NCBI GenBank assembly: GCA_963989245.1 | Contig: OZ022347.1 | Location: 41,902,558 to 41,966,557 of the forward strand | From: Nansenia antarctica | Lineage: Eukaryota > Chordata > Actinopteri > Argentiniformes > Microstomatidae | Length of the DNA stretch: 64,000 nucleotides | Direction: 5' to 3' | Shown here: positions 10,933 through 21,775 of the stretch, piece after piece | Numbering within the stretch: position 1 is the stretch's first letter | Layout of the letters: each line of letters begins with the position of its first letter | Program-made: the position numbers and the translations under genes | The notes under the pieces: generated by a model | What the model was told of the DNA's origin: nothing | What the model saw: the letters and a program-made list of their open reading frames with translations, nothing else | Databases searched by the model: none

Positions 10933-11193
10933 TAAAGGTGGAGAGTCTAAAGATGGAGAGTCTAAAGATGGAGAGTCTAAAGATGGAGGGTTTAAAGATG
11001 GAGAGTCTAAAGATGGAGAGTCTAAAGATGGAGGGTTTAAAGATGGAGAGTCTAAAGATGGAGAGTCTAAAGATGGAGAGTCTAAAGATGGAGGGTTTAA
11101 AGATGGAGAGTCTAAAGATGGAGAGTCTAAAGATGGAGAGTCTAAAGATGGAGAGTCTAAAGATGGAGGGTTTAAAGATGGAGGGTTTAAAGA
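10933..11193. repeat. 15-bp minisatellite x ~17
   Basis: Units 'gatggagagtctaaa' and variant 'gatggagggtttaaa'. The variants recur at intervals of three to five units. Both strands stay open because the unit is a multiple of three. Confidence 0.95.
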
Positions 11194-11369
11194 GAGTTAG
11201 ATGTTGGTGTCCATTAGCAGTCATCTGGCTCATGGACCTCATGCGTGTTCCTCTGCCTACCCAGCATGCAGTGCTGCAGGCAGGGTCGCCTCTGCTGACA
11301 CACCATCTGTGAGGTGTCAACACGCACTCATAAATCCATATACCCCGCCCGATCTGTCTCATCGTTGTG

Positions 11370-11370
<1 letters not shown>

Positions 11371-11407
<37 letters not shown>
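11371..11407. repeat. (TG)n microsatellite
   Basis: TG repeat forming the left flank of the MITE at 11408. TG resumes at 11580. Confidence 0.95.
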
Positions 11408-11408
<1 letters not shown>

Positions 11409-11576
11409 AGGGGAGGCTGGTGGAGGTAGAAATCAGAGGACAGGCTCATTGTAATGTATGGACTGGGATGTGGAATGGTCCAGCGTCAAACACACACGTT
11501 TGATACCTCTCCTCATTCCATCCCATACATTACAATCAGCCCATCCTCAGATTTCTGCCTCCACCAGCCTCCCCTG
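11408..11576. mobile_element. hAT-type MITE, 169 bp
   Basis: Starts 'caggggaggctggtggagg' and ends with its near-perfect reverse complement. The arms continue through 'attgtaatg' to the centre, so almost the whole element folds back. The 'caggggaggctgg' end is a close relative of the element at 4338. It sits inside a TG tract, so the target duplication is ambiguous. Confidence 0.8.
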
Positions 11577-11712
11577 TTGTGCGTGTGTGTGTGTGTGTTC
11601 CTGCGTGTGTATGTGTTTCCACAACATCAGCTTGATGGTAAATGTCAAACTCATAAACTGTTTCACACGAGCTTCATGCTCCAAAGTGGAATTAAATTAC
11701 TGAAGCTATAAA

Positions 11713-11717
11713 GTGTG

Positions 11718-11752
<35 letters not shown>

Positions 11753-11903
11753 GAGATGGGGTGAGTGCATGAGCGTGTGTGTGTGCGTGCGTGTGTGTGC
11801 GCGCGCGTTTGTGTGTGTGTCTGTGCGTAAGTGTGTGTGTGTGTGTGTGTGTGTGTTTGTGTATGTGTGGGAGTGTGTGTCTATGTGTGTGTGTGTGTGT
11901 GTG
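11713..11903. repeat. (TG)n microsatellite
   Basis: Interrupted TG repeat. Confidence 0.95.
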
Positions 11904-12136
11904 AGAAGTAATTATAACTGTTCCATCAGCACAAGTAATTAACCTAATCACCTGCAGCCACACAGGGAGCTGCTTCTAGAGGACTTGTCTCAGAGCTTCT
12001 GACAGATGAATAAAGGAAGTCCTGTGACAGGCAGATGTCAGGGGGTAGGAGACCCAGGTCAGTCCCTTTAATAGAACACAAATAACGCCACTAAACCGAT
12101 TCAGTCCCAATCATATCTTGTTATAGTCTAAGAGAC

Positions 12137-12258
12137 GGCTTCCCAGACACAGATTGAGTCTAATCCTAGAGAAGAAAATAATCTGCATTGGATGCTTTCT
12201 ATTGAAAGCTTGAATACGTCTGTGAAATTGGTAAATCTGTGTCTGGGAAATCTGGCCT
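12137..12258. mobile_element. palindromic MITE, ~122 bp
   Basis: Begins 'ggcttcccagacacagatt' and ends with the inverted 'aatctgtgtctgggaaa' plus 'tctggcc'. The middle also pairs imperfectly ('ttctattgaaagc'). The end sequence resembles a common fish MITE. Superfamily not assigned. Confidence 0.65.
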
Positions 12259-12305
12259 AAGTGGGGAATTCAGCCGTTTTGAGTTGATGTGTGTAAGCAG
12301 TGTTA

Positions 12306-12599
12306 CAGTGCCCTCCATAAGTATTGGAAAGCATATAGTCTTCTTCAAACACATACTATGGGGTTGAAGTAGAGATTCTCAGATTTAATTCAATGTTTCC
12401 TTTTTCAGATTGGTTTCACGATTTAGAAATTACAACCCTTTTATACATCCTCCTTTTATACATCCTCCCCCTATTTCAGGGAACCAGTAGTGTTGGAAAA
12501 CTGTCTTGACAGGTGTTTCTGGTACGTCAGGTGTGTTCTTTCAGATAGTTTGTGGAGGAATAAGAGAGCTGTCAATGTCCAGAACTGATGTTAGGTGTT
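12306..12599 (+). mobile_element. Tc1-like transposon, left part
   Basis: 'cagtgccctccataagtatt' is the typical terminal repeat of a fish Tc1-like family. The segment 'gtagagattctcagattt' is mirrored in inverted form at 20012-20035, marking the other end. The element is split by the 45-bp minisatellite. Its transposase-coding remnant appears on the right side (19571-20075). Confidence 0.75.
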
Positions 12600-13270
12600 C
12601 AGCTGCTACTAGAACTGTCTAACTTCTCTTAGTTGATGATGTCACAGCTGCTACTAGACCTGTCTAACTTCTCTTAGTTGATGATGTCACAGCTGCTACT
12701 AGAACTGTCTAACTTCTCTTAGTTGATGATGTCACAGATGCTACTAGACCTGTCTAACTTCTCTTAGTTGATGATGTCACAGCTGCTTCTAGACCTGTCT
12801 AACTTCTCTTAGTTGATGATGTCACAGCTGCTACTAGAACTGTCTAACTTCTCTTAGTTGATGATGTCACAGCTGCTACTAGACCTGTCTAACTTCTCTT
12901 AGTTGATGATGTCACAGCTGCTACTAGAACTGTCTAACTTCTCTTAGTTGATGATGTCACAGCTGCTACTAGAACTGTCTAACTTCTCTTAGTTGATGAT
13001 GTCACAGCTGCTACTAGACCTGTCTAACTTCTCTTAGTTGATGATGTTACAGCTGCTACTAGAACTGTCTAACGTCTCTTAGTTGATGATGTCACAGCTG
13101 CTACTAGAACTGTCTAACTTATCTTAGTTGATGATGTCACAGCTGCTACTAGAACTGTCTAACTTCTCTTAGTTGATGATGTCACAGCTGCTACTAGAAC
13201 TGTCTAACTTCTCTTAGTTGATGATGTCACAGCTGCTACTAGACCTGTCTAACTTCTCTTAGTTGATGAT
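12600..13270. repeat. 45-bp minisatellite, left block (~15 copies)
   Basis: The 45-bp unit runs from 'gatgtcacagctgctacta' through 'gaactgtctaacttctc' to 'ttagttgat'. Units differ at one to three positions (aac/acc, ctt/cgt, gtc/gtt). It continues at 17938-19570 beyond Gypsy-1. The 'gatgatgtcacagctg' part of the unit also occurs in the flanking Tc1 coding sequence, so the array arose by amplification of Tc1 sequence. Confidence 0.95.
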
Positions 13271-13474
13271 TGTGATATTCTGACGTGTAGCAAGAATATA
13301 ATGTATAAATGATGAGACACACACTGGATATCAATTGGACTCTTTAGTTATTCGATGTGCACGCATTACAGCATATGCATTGACTGACTCCCGACTGCGC
13401 ATGACCGGGTCTTGACTCTTGACAGTGTATCGAGTCTACCACCGGGTGGCAGTAGGTGGTCTAAACATTACATC
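13271..13474 (-). repeat. Gypsy-1 3' LTR
   Basis: 204 bp, identical base for base to 17734-17937. Read on the minus strand it ends '...gaatatcaca'. Confidence 0.95.
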
Positions 13475-13488
13475 ACTCCTTTTTTTTT
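13475..13488 (-). promoter_or_regulatory. Gypsy-1 polypurine tract
   Basis: On the minus strand 'aaaaaaaaaggagt' lies directly upstream of the 3' LTR, the expected plus-strand DNA primer. Confidence 0.75.
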
Positions 13489-13585
13489 AATAAATGATAA
13501 AGTGCATAACATTCAAACAGTCCATTAACTTGGAACATTGTTAACTCGGAAGAACATGTTAACAGTCCTTTGGTACTCCTGCTCT

Positions 13586-16500
13586 TTAATCGAAGTCACG
13601 CAGGTATGCGGGAGGTTGTCTGTTCTCCCTAACTGGATACCTCGGCGGAGGTGCGGGTGGAGGCGTAGCTGGGCCTACTTCCTCACTGACCTCTGAACTT
13701 AAGTCCATTAGAGTGTCTGGGTTGTCTCGGACAATCTTCTTAAAGAATGAACTGTTCCTAGTGGTGGTGTAACCACTTCTTCCAGCTGTTATCATGGAAC
13801 CTTTGACATCGATTACTGTGAGCGGCTCTGCGTTGTAAGGCGTAGTAAGCTTGTTCTGTTTTGGTTGACGACACAGGACGGTGTCTCCTGGCTTGATGTC
13901 AGAAGGCGTAGCGTGTCGTCGAGCATCTGAGAGAGCTTTCATCTTTGCCTTGGCCTCTCTGTCGATTCTGCGTATCTCTTCGTCAGCAGGGATGGTGATT
14001 GTGTCTGCTGAGGGTAGCTTGGTGGTCATCTTCCGTTGGAATAGTAACTCGGCAGGTGACGTGTTCGTCGTGCTGTGGGGAGTGGACCTGTACTCACGCA
14101 GGAAGACGTGCAGCTGTTGTTTCCATGGCATCCTCTGCATCTGGGCGATTCTGAGTACTTTCCCGACGGTGCGCATGAATCTCTCAGCTGTGGCATTAGC
14201 TTGTGGCCATAGAGGTGTTATCTTCCTGTGCTTGAACCCTAGGTAGTTGGCAAACTCAGCGAACTGGTTGCTGTTGAAAGGAGGTCCGTTGTCAGTCTTA
14301 ACAATTCTTGGGATTCCAAACATGGAGAAGACTTTGTCCATGACTGGTATGACTGTGTTTGCTGAGGTAGATCGAATTGGCTCAACAATTGGGTATCGTG
14401 TGTAGTCATCGACTATAACTAACAGGTATTCTCCCGATGGGAGTGGGCCATAAAAGTCAGCACTAACACTGTGCCATGGTGCGTCTGGCAGCTCAGACAT
14501 TTTGAGTGGTTCGGTCCGGGTAACTGGAGTGTTCACTTGACATGGGAGGCAGGTCTTGGTGATGGTCTCTACCTGTTGGTCTATGGTAGGGAACCATACC
14601 TTTTCTCTGAGTAGGGCCTTTGTCTTAGCTACGCCCTGGTGGCTTTCATGAGCAATCTGCAGCGCCCTCTGCTGTAGAGCTGCAGGTATGACAATCCTGG
14701 TGCCTCGCAGTATGATGTCGTTACCTGTGGACACTGTGAGTTCATCACTGACGAGCTTGTATGGTTTCAGTGCAGCAGCACCTGGTGAGCGGTCTGTGAT
14801 TAAACGCCATGAGCTATTTCTGATGTGTGCACTGACCTGTTGCAGGAGTGTGTCTTTCAATGTCTCTCGCTGTATCTCTTGTAGTGTCATCGCCTTGGGT
14901 GTTGCTTGAAGTGCTACGAAGTTAACGTACTCCTCTGCAACCTTGGATGCTCTTGTGTTCTGTGACGACTGTACCGGGAGAGGGTGTCTAGACATGTAGT
15001 CAGCTGGATTGTCAGCTCCTTTTCTATATTCCACTCTGAAGTTGTACGGCTGTAGTCTGAGGCCCCATCTCTCGATCCGTGCAGGTTGTTTTGATCTCGG
15101 GTTATTCCATATCATCTCCAATGGTTTGTGGTCGGTTACCATGGTGAATGGATGTCCATACAGATACAGGTGAAAATGTTCGCAGCTCCAGATGATGGCT
15201 AGGGCCTCACGTTCTGTTTGCGAGTATCTCGTTTCTACATCACTGAGTGCGCGGCTGGCGTAGGCTATGATGCGCTTCTCTCCCCCTCCTCCTTTCTGAC
15301 AGAGGATGGCGCCTAGCCCCACCGGACTTCCATCAACAATGAGCTCCGTCTCCTTCCTGGGATCGAAATATGACATTGTTGTGTCGCTCGTCAGGCTGTC
15401 CTTGAGCGTCTGGAGTGCCGTAGCTTGATCACTGCCCCACTGCCACGGAGCGTCCTTCTTCGTGAGCCCACGGAGCGGTGCAGTGATGGTTGAGTAGTCC
15501 TTTATGAACCTGGCGCAGTAGTTGGCCATGCCCAGAAGACTTCTGATCTCACCTGGATCTTTGGGGTCGCTGGCGTCGTGAATGGCTGACACCTTCTTTG
15601 GATCTGCAGAAATCCCGTCGGCAGAAAAAATGAACCCAAAGAATTCAAGGCGCTGCTTGTTGAATTCGCATTTGTTGCGATTGAGTGTCAAACCACTGTC
15701 TTTCAGTCTTTTAAACACTGCTCTCAGAGTGTCGTCGTGTGCTTCCTGAGAGACGCCATAGATGATGATGTCATCGCTGAGGTTCTTCACGCCCGGTATA
15801 CCTTGCAGCGTCTGGCAGATGGCGTTCTGGAACACTTCAGCGGCGGATGATATACCGAAGTTCAGGCGTTTGTATCTTCTTAGCCCGAGGTGTGTTGTGA
15901 ACGTTGTGATGTAACGACTCTCTGGATGCAGCTCGAGCTGGTGGTAGCCTGCTGTGAGGTCCAACTTCGAGAATACCTTGGCACCGTTCAGCTCGTGTAT
16001 TACATCGTCCATTGTTGGGGTGATATGTCGTTCTCGCTGAATTGCTGTGTTCGCCTGACGCATATCAACGCAGATTCGGACTTTATCAGGGTCTTTTGGC
16101 TTCGGTGGTGTGACGATCGGGGAAACCCAGGGTGTTGGTCCAGATATAGTTTCAATGATACCGTCGTTCTCCAGCTTCTGAAGCTCCGCCTCGACCTTCT
16201 GACGGACATGGAAAGGGACCCGTCTGTGCGGCTGGCACGTCGGTTGGATGTCGGGGTCTATATGCAGTTTCACCTGGAAGTCTTTCAGCTTTCCGATTCC
16301 GGTGAAAAGCTCTGGGTAGCTCTGCACGAGCTCATCTGCGACAGTACGCCCACTGGGTGGCATCACTGGCGGCGTGTTCACCATATTGATGATCTGGATC
16401 AGCCCTAGTTCACTGGCAGTTGCGTAGCTGAGCAGAGATTGTCCGGCGTCGCCTCTGAGAACGTAGAACACACTCTCTGTCCGCTTGTTAGTAGCCTGTA

Positions 16501-17593
16501 CTTTGCATGCAAATTTACCAATGATAGGTAGAGCGTTGTTGGACCCATATGGAAATATTTTGATCATGGCTGTGCTGAGCATAGGCTTTGGATCAAGTGT
16601 GTTTAACACATCTTCATTAATTATGTTGACAGCTGCTCCTGAATCAATCAGTATTTTAACACTGACACCATTCAGCTTGATGTTGGTCTGGGGTTGCTGT
16701 ATACTTGTGCTGTTGATTACATACACATACCTTTCGTCTCCACTTGATGAGTCTCTTGATTTGGTCTCGGAGCATGCTGTCACCTGGTTCACTTTCTTAG
16801 TGCTCCGCTGCTTGTAGTGAGCTGTGTCTTCCTCTTGGCTTTGATGTGCAAATTTCTGACCACGGCAGTGTTTGGCATAGTGGTTAGGCTTTCCACAGGC
16901 CCTGCAGTCCTTCCCTCTGGCTGGACAGTCACCCTCGTGTGGATAATTTCCTCCACAGTTTCTACATTGCAAGCTCTTCTCTTTGTGCCTGTATGCTGCA
17001 TGTTGCTGTTTGGCGCCCTTGAGATGCAGTGCATTGATTGCGGTGACAGCCTTCTCTTCTATGCTTTCTGCCTGTTGTTCAGAGATCTCTAACATTCTCC
17101 CTAGGTCTAACATATTAGTCAAAGTCATGTTTGGCTCTCTGAGCGCTCTCCTGCGCAGCCGTGATGAGGTACAGCTCTGTATTATTTGCGCGACTATTTC
17201 TCTGTCTGCATCTGCAAATTCACAATCTTTAGCTAGCATCCTCAGTCTGGTATGAAATGTGTCTAAAGACTCACCGGGAAGCTGTATGGCTTGTCTGAAC
17301 TTGTACACAAGGTAGTGTGTGTTCTTTTTCGGTGAGAAATATCCGTGGAGCTTCGTCTTTGTGTTTTCATAGTCATCACTGTCGTCAGCCAGCGTGTCGT
17401 AGATATCATGGACTCTCTCTCCAGCTAAGTGAAGCAGCAGTGCCCTTTTCCTTATTTCTTGAGTAATGTTTGTGGCTACGGTGTAGTTTTCAAATCGGTT
17501 GATCCATTTGTTCCATCGCGTTCCAAGCGAACTGGGATCGGTTTCTGTGTCGAATGGCTGTATGGCCATGTGGCCCGAAAATGCCGACTGCAT
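13586..17593 (-). CDS. Gypsy-1 Gag-Pol polyprotein (1335 aa)
   Basis: One unbroken frame starting at ATG 17593, about 140 bp inside the 5' LTR. Order: Gag-like region (1-200); zinc knuckles near 210-243, the second canonical CX2CX4HX4C (C230, C233, H238, C243), the first with altered spacing; aspartic protease LIDSGA (D317); reverse transcriptase ~455-690 with KLDLTAGY (D545) and LSDD (607-608), a Leu in place of the usual Tyr, as in K02A2.6-like Gypsy proteins; RNase H ~750-870 (D754, TDHKP near 820); integrase zinc motif with CLPC at 1015-1018 and DD35E residues D1046, D1101, E1137; Pro-rich C-terminus. Gag and Pol are fused with no frameshift. It would make cDNA in the cytoplasm and insert it in the nucleus. 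All catalytic residues I can check are present, so it may be active. Confidence 0.95.
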   Translation of the reverse strand: MQSAFSGHMAIQPFDTETDPSSLGTRWNKWINRFENYTVATNITQEIRKRALLLHLAGERVHDIYDTLADDSDDYENTKTKLHGYFSPKKNTHYLVYKFRQAIQLPGESLDTFHTRLRMLAKDCEFADADREIVAQIIQSCTSSRLRRRALREPNMTLTNMLDLGRMLEISEQQAESIEEKAVTAINALHLKGAKQQHAAYRHKEKSLQCRNCGGNYPHEGDCPARGKDCRACGKPNHYAKHCRGQKFAHQSQEEDTAHYKQRSTKKVNQVTACSETKSRDSSSGDERYVYVINSTSIQQPQTNIKLNGVSVKILIDSGAAVNIINEDVLNTLDPKPMLSTAMIKIFPYGSNNALPIIGKFACKVQATNKRTESVFYVLRGDAGQSLLSYATASELGLIQIINMVNTPPVMPPSGRTVADELVQSYPELFTGIGKLKDFQVKLHIDPDIQPTCQPHRRVPFHVRQKVEAELQKLENDGIIETISGPTPWVSPIVTPPKPKDPDKVRICVDMRQANTAIQRERHITPTMDDVIHELNGAKVFSKLDLTAGYHQLELHPESRYITTFTTHLGLRRYKRLNFGISSAAEVFQNAICQTLQGIPGVKNLSDDIIIYGVSQEAHDDTLRAVFKRLKDSGLTLNRNKCEFNKQRLEFFGFIFSADGISADPKKVSAIHDASDPKDPGEIRSLLGMANYCARFIKDYSTITAPLRGLTKKDAPWQWGSDQATALQTLKDSLTSDTTMSYFDPRKETELIVDGSPVGLGAILCQKGGGGEKRIIAYASRALSDVETRYSQTEREALAIIWSCEHFHLYLYGHPFTMVTDHKPLEMIWNNPRSKQPARIERWGLRLQPYNFRVEYRKGADNPADYMSRHPLPVQSSQNTRASKVAEEYVNFVALQATPKAMTLQEIQRETLKDTLLQQVSAHIRNSSWRLITDRSPGAAALKPYKLVSDELTVSTGNDIILRGTRIVIPAALQQRALQIAHESHQGVAKTKALLREKVWFPTIDQQVETITKTCLPCQVNTPVTRTEPLKMSELPDAPWHSVSADFYGPLPSGEYLLVIVDDYTRYPIVEPIRSTSANTVIPVMDKVFSMFGIPRIVKTDNGPPFNSNQFAEFANYLGFKHRKITPLWPQANATAERFMRTVGKVLRIAQMQRMPWKQQLHVFLREYRSTPHSTTNTSPAELLFQRKMTTKLPSADTITIPADEEIRRIDREAKAKMKALSDARRHATPSDIKPGDTVLCRQPKQNKLTTPYNAEPLTVIDVKGSMITAGRSGYTTTRNSSFFKKIVRDNPDTLMDLSSEVSEEVGPATPPPAPPPRYPVRENRQPPAYLRDFD

Positions 17594-17719
17594 GATACTA
17601 GCGTTAGCCTGGGTAGCTTAGCTTAGCTTCTTGCTAGCTAACTACTCACTTCGACTTTTCCGGACGGATTCTTCTTCTTCCTCCTTCAAAAATCGACACT
17701 GGTGGCGTTTCCACTTTGA

Positions 17720-17732
17720 ATCCTCGTCGCCA
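17720..17732 (-). promoter_or_regulatory. Gypsy-1 primer binding site, tRNA-Ser(GCU) type
   Basis: On the minus strand 'tggcgacgaggat' starts one base after the 5' LTR. The 13 bases are complementary to the 3' end, including CCA, of vertebrate tRNA-Ser(GCU) as I know it. Confidence 0.75.
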
Positions 17733-17733
17733 T

Positions 17734-17937
17734 TGTGATATTCTGACGTGTAGCAAGAATATAATGTATAAATGATGAGACACACACTGGATATCAATTG
17801 GACTCTTTAGTTATTCGATGTGCACGCATTACAGCATATGCATTGACTGACTCCCGACTGCGCATGACCGGGTCTTGACTCTTGACAGTGTATCGAGTCT
17901 ACCACCGGGTGGCAGTAGGTGGTCTAAACATTACATC
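17734..17937 (-). repeat. Gypsy-1 5' LTR
   Basis: 204 bp identical to 13271-13474. Confidence 0.95.
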
Positions 17938-19570
17938 GATGTTACAGCTGCTACTAGAACTGTCTAACGTCTCTTAGTTGATGATGTCACAGCTGCTACT
18001 AGAACTGTCTAACTTCTCTTAGTTGATGATGTCACAGCTGCTACTAGAACTGTCTAACTTCTCTTAGTTGATGATGTCACAGCTGCTACTAGAACTGTCT
18101 AACTTCTCTTAGTTGATGATGTCACAGCTGCTACTAGAACTGTCTAACTTCTCTTAGTTGATGATGTCACAGCTGCTACTAGAACTGTCTAACTTCTCTT
18201 AGTTGATGATGTCACAGCTGCTACTAGAACTGTCTAACGTCTCTTAGTTGATGATGTCATAGCTGCTACTAGACATGTCTAACTTCTCTTAGTTGATGAT
18301 GTCACAGCTGCTACTAGAACTGTCTAACTTCTCTTAGTTGATGATGTCACAGCTGCTACTAGAACTGTCTAACTTCTCTTAGTTGATGATGTCACAGATG
18401 CTACTAGACCTGTCTAACTTCTCTTAGTTGATGATGTCACAGCTGCTACTAGACCTGTCTAACTTCTCTTAGTTGATGATGTCACAGCTGCTACTAGAAC
18501 TGTCTAACTTCTCTTAGTTGATGATGTCACAGCTGCTACTAGAACTGTCTAACTTCTCTTAGTTGATGATGTCACAGATGCTACTAGACCTGTCTAACTT
18601 CTCTTAGTTGATGATGTCACAGCTGCTACTAGACCTGTCTAACTTCTCTTAGTTGATGATGTCACAGCTGCTACTAGACCTGTCTAACTTCTCTTAGTTG
18701 ATGATGTTACAGCTGCTACTAGAACTGTCTAACGTCTCTTAGTTGATGATGTCACAGCTGCTACTAGAACTGTCTAACTTCTCTTAGTTGATGATGTCAC
18801 AGCTGCTACTAGAACTGTCTAACTTCTCTTAGTTGATGATGTCACAGCTGCTACTAGAACTGTCTAACTTCTCTTAGTTGATGATGTCACAGCTGCTACT
18901 AGAACTGTCTAACTTCTCTTAGTTGATGATGACACAGCTGCTACTAGAACTGTCTAACGTCTCTTAGTTGATGATGTCACAGCTGCTACTAGACCTGTCT
19001 AACTTCTCTTAGTTGATGATGTCACAGCTGATACTAGAACTGTCTAACGTCTCTTAGTTGATGATGTCACAGCTGCTACTAGACCTGTCTAACTTCTCTT
19101 AGTTGATGATGTCACAGCTGCTACTAGAACTGTCTAACTTCTCTTAGTTGATGATGTCACAGCTGCTACTAGACCTGTCTAACTTCTCTTAGTTGATGAT
19201 GTCACAGCTGCTACTAGAACTGTCTAACTTCTCTTAGTTGATGATGTCACAGCTGCTACTAGACCTGTCTAACTTCTCTTAGTTGATGATGTCACAGCTG
19301 CTACTAGACCTGTCTAACTTCTCATAGTTGATGATGTTACAGCTGCTACTAGACCTGTCTAACGTCTCTTAGTTGATGATGTCACAGCTGCTACTAGAAC
19401 TGTCTAACTTCTCATAGTTGATGATGTCACAGCTGCTACTAGAACTGTCTAACTTCTCTTAGTTGATGATGTCACAGCTGCTACTAGAACTGTCTAACTT
19501 CTCTTAGTTGATGATGTCACAGCTGCTACTAGAACTGTCTAACTTCTCTTAGTTGATGATGTCACAGCTG
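17938..19570. repeat. 45-bp minisatellite, right block (~36 copies)
   Basis: Same unit as 12600-13270. A linked double variant ('gatgttac' with 'taacgtc') recurs at 13043, 17938, 18703 and 19333. With Gypsy-1 removed these lie 5, 17 and 14 units apart. The last unit passes into Tc1 coding sequence at 'cagctgatggcagcagcag'. Confidence 0.95.
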
Positions 19571-20075
19571 ATGGCAGCAGCAGAATGTGTTCTGAAGAGA
19601 ACAGGAACATCTCGTCTGCTTGAGGACAAACAAACGCCTCTGAATTCACTTGGAAGCAGTTGGATACAGTTGGCACTTCTTCATACAGTTGGATGGCTCT
19701 TCTCCATACAGTTAGACAATGACCCAAAACATGCTGCCATAGCAACTAGAGAGATTTCCAGAGCCAAAAAATGTAAGGTTCTGGCCAAGTCAATCTCCAT
19801 ATTTAAATCCAACTGAACCTGCATCTAATTTTCTGAAGAGGGGACTTCAGGCAAAAAGAGGTCAAAACAAACGACGGTTGAAGATGGCAGCGGGTCAGCC
19901 ATTAGTGCTTTATTTTTACATTGTATTATTCCTTTCCTAAACATTTGGAGCCCTGAAATAGGGGGAGTATGTTAAATTGTTAGGGTGTCTAAAAGAAAAA
20001 AAGAAAAGCATTGAATGAAAGCTGAAAATCTCTACTTTGACAACGCCACATCGTAATTATTTCATTTCAAATCCA
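19571..20075 (+). pseudogene. Tc1-like transposase remnant and right end
   Basis: Translation shows LDNDPKHAA (usual family form DNDPKHTA, containing the second catalytic Asp), then RAKKCKVLAKS, matching the AKKWNVLxWPSQSPDLNPIE block of fish Tc1 transposases but degraded. Frame breaks follow, and the N-terminal DNA-binding half is lost. The right terminal repeat is truncated: only 'ctgaaaatctctac', the inverted partner of 12372-12390, remains. Non-functional relic hosting the minisatellite. Confidence 0.75.
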
Positions 20076-20924
20076 AACTGTTAGAATGAGAATCGAGATA
20101 AAAGCAGACCACACGCCTCCTCTCTCCAGTCCTTCTGGAGGTGACCTCATAATCAAAGGGATATCATGGATCGCTTTTACTGTCATTAATTATATCTTTC
20201 TGAGGTGAAAGTCATTCATTATAGAAACCCCCGGAAGTCCTTGACTCCCCACGTTCCTTCATGATGTGACCAGAGAGCCACGCCTGTCAGAGGACCAACG
20301 GCTCATTACTGAATCCAACAGGTGGACAGGCAGATAAAAGCTTTCATTTATATGGAAATGGGAAGGGGAACAAATCCATTATTGTCATTTGAATAAAGGA
20401 CGGTCTCTCTTCTCTTCTCTCCCTCCTGTTCTTCATTCCTCTCATCCCTTCATCCCTCCATCCCAGTCAGGGCAGTTGTAGTCGCTGCCTCCCTGGCTGA
20501 AGGAGACGCCTCCTCCCTCCCTTTGTGTCAACAGATTACAACACAAACCGTTTGTGGACAAGACGCTGACTAACTGGGTGACGATGCAAATTTGAAATCC
20601 GAGATTTTAATAGAAACTGTGCGGCTCTCTAAGGAAGACTGTCCGTGATTAATCAGCTGTGGCTCCAACAAGCTCAGCTTCTTTAAAATGGAAATCAATC
20701 CCAGAACCCATTAGCCTTCGCCGCCTGTGTATCTTAATAAGACTTCCTCTCAATCAGCCTTCACTTCCTCGTTGGGATAATTGCAACGTTTGAGAGGGAA
20801 GACATTATCTTCTTGGCGCTGGAAGAGTAAGCTACAGCGTCATTTCGTTCTACGGTTTGAGTTTCCCATCTATCAAAGTCTGTTTGATGATAAACGGCAG
20901 TGGGTTTATAAAACAGAGGGAGAA
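20076..20924. other. non-coding, nothing recognised
   Basis: Fairly complex sequence without repeats, possibly intronic or conserved non-coding. No convincing exon. Confidence 0.4.
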
Positions 20925-20976
20925 ATCTCTCTCTCTCTCTTTTTCTCTCTCTCTCTCTTACTCTCTCACATCTCTT

Positions 20977-21027
<51 letters not shown>

Positions 21028-21068
21028 TCTCTCTCTCTCTCCATCTCTCTCATTCTCTTTCTCTCCTG
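20925..21068. repeat. (CT)n microsatellite
   Basis: Interrupted CT repeat. Confidence 0.95.
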
Positions 21069-21565
21069 GAAATCTGCCATTTTATATTCAAACGTATTCA
21101 TTTCAATCGTAAAAGGAAGGGGGTAATGTTGAGGCATAATTATGAAAACCTTTGAGAAATCATAATATGGGTTTTAGATCCTCCTTTCTGTCCGTTGGAC
21201 TTCCTGGTCCTCTCTCCCCGTTCCGTATCTATGCAGCAGCTGTCATGTGGTGTGTGAAGCCGGTACTGAGACGGCCTGAGCTCCAGTGGATGTGAGAGGC
21301 AGCTGTGGAAGTGCAGAGAAGCTCTTTCTGAGACTGGGGTTGAAGCTCCAGAGGGAGAGAGGGCTTATCTAAAGCCAGCCAGGACTCACACTCAGGAGAG
21401 GCTCATCGCTAGGAGAGTAGAAGGGCCCAACTCTTCACAGTAATCTCTCCTTTCCTGTCTGTGCCTTTCTATTGGATGTGAAGGTGCCTCTCTTTGGAGT
21501 CTGGCTACACAGGGTTGTAAATAAAGCACCAGACAACAAGGTCAAGTACTCTCCCAAGCACTGTC
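21069..21565. other. non-coding, nothing recognised
   Basis: No supported gene or element. Confidence 0.4.
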
Positions 21566-21775
21566 TCTATTTCTCTCTCTCTCTCTCCTTCTCTCTCATG
21601 TCTTTTTCTCTCTCTCTCTGTCTCTATTTCTCTCTCTCTCTGTCTCTCTCTCTCTGTCTCCCTCACCCTGCCTTCTCTCTCCCTGTCTCTCTCTCTCTGT
21701 CTCCCTCACCCTGCCCTCTCTCTCCCTGTCTCTCTTTCTCTCTCCCCCCCCCCCACCCTCTCTCCCTCTCTCTCC
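21566..21775. repeat. (CT)n / CTCCCT tract
   Basis: Pyrimidine repeat including a duplicated block with 'tctccctcaccctgcc'. Confidence 0.95.

Larger units (their letters stand above)
13271..17937 (-). mobile_element. Gypsy-1: intact Ty3/Gypsy LTR retrotransposon
   Basis: A 4667-bp element bounded by two identical 204-bp LTRs. It contains one gag-pol frame, a tRNA-Ser(GCU)-type primer site next to the 5' LTR and a purine tract next to the 3' LTR. It lies inside the 45-bp minisatellite: the array stops at 13270 and resumes in phase at 17938 with a 3-base overlap ('gat'). I could not resolve a clean 4-6 bp target duplication. Identical LTRs and an open frame point to recent insertion. Confidence 0.95.

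Noticed and set aside
13265..17945. A clean target-site duplication for Gypsy-1
   Set aside because: The target is a repeat; only a 3-base 'gat' overlap is visible and alternative LTR boundaries give mismatched 5-mers.
12600..19570. CRISPR-like regular array
   Set aside because: Units are contiguous with no unique spacers, in a eukaryotic transposon context: a minisatellite.
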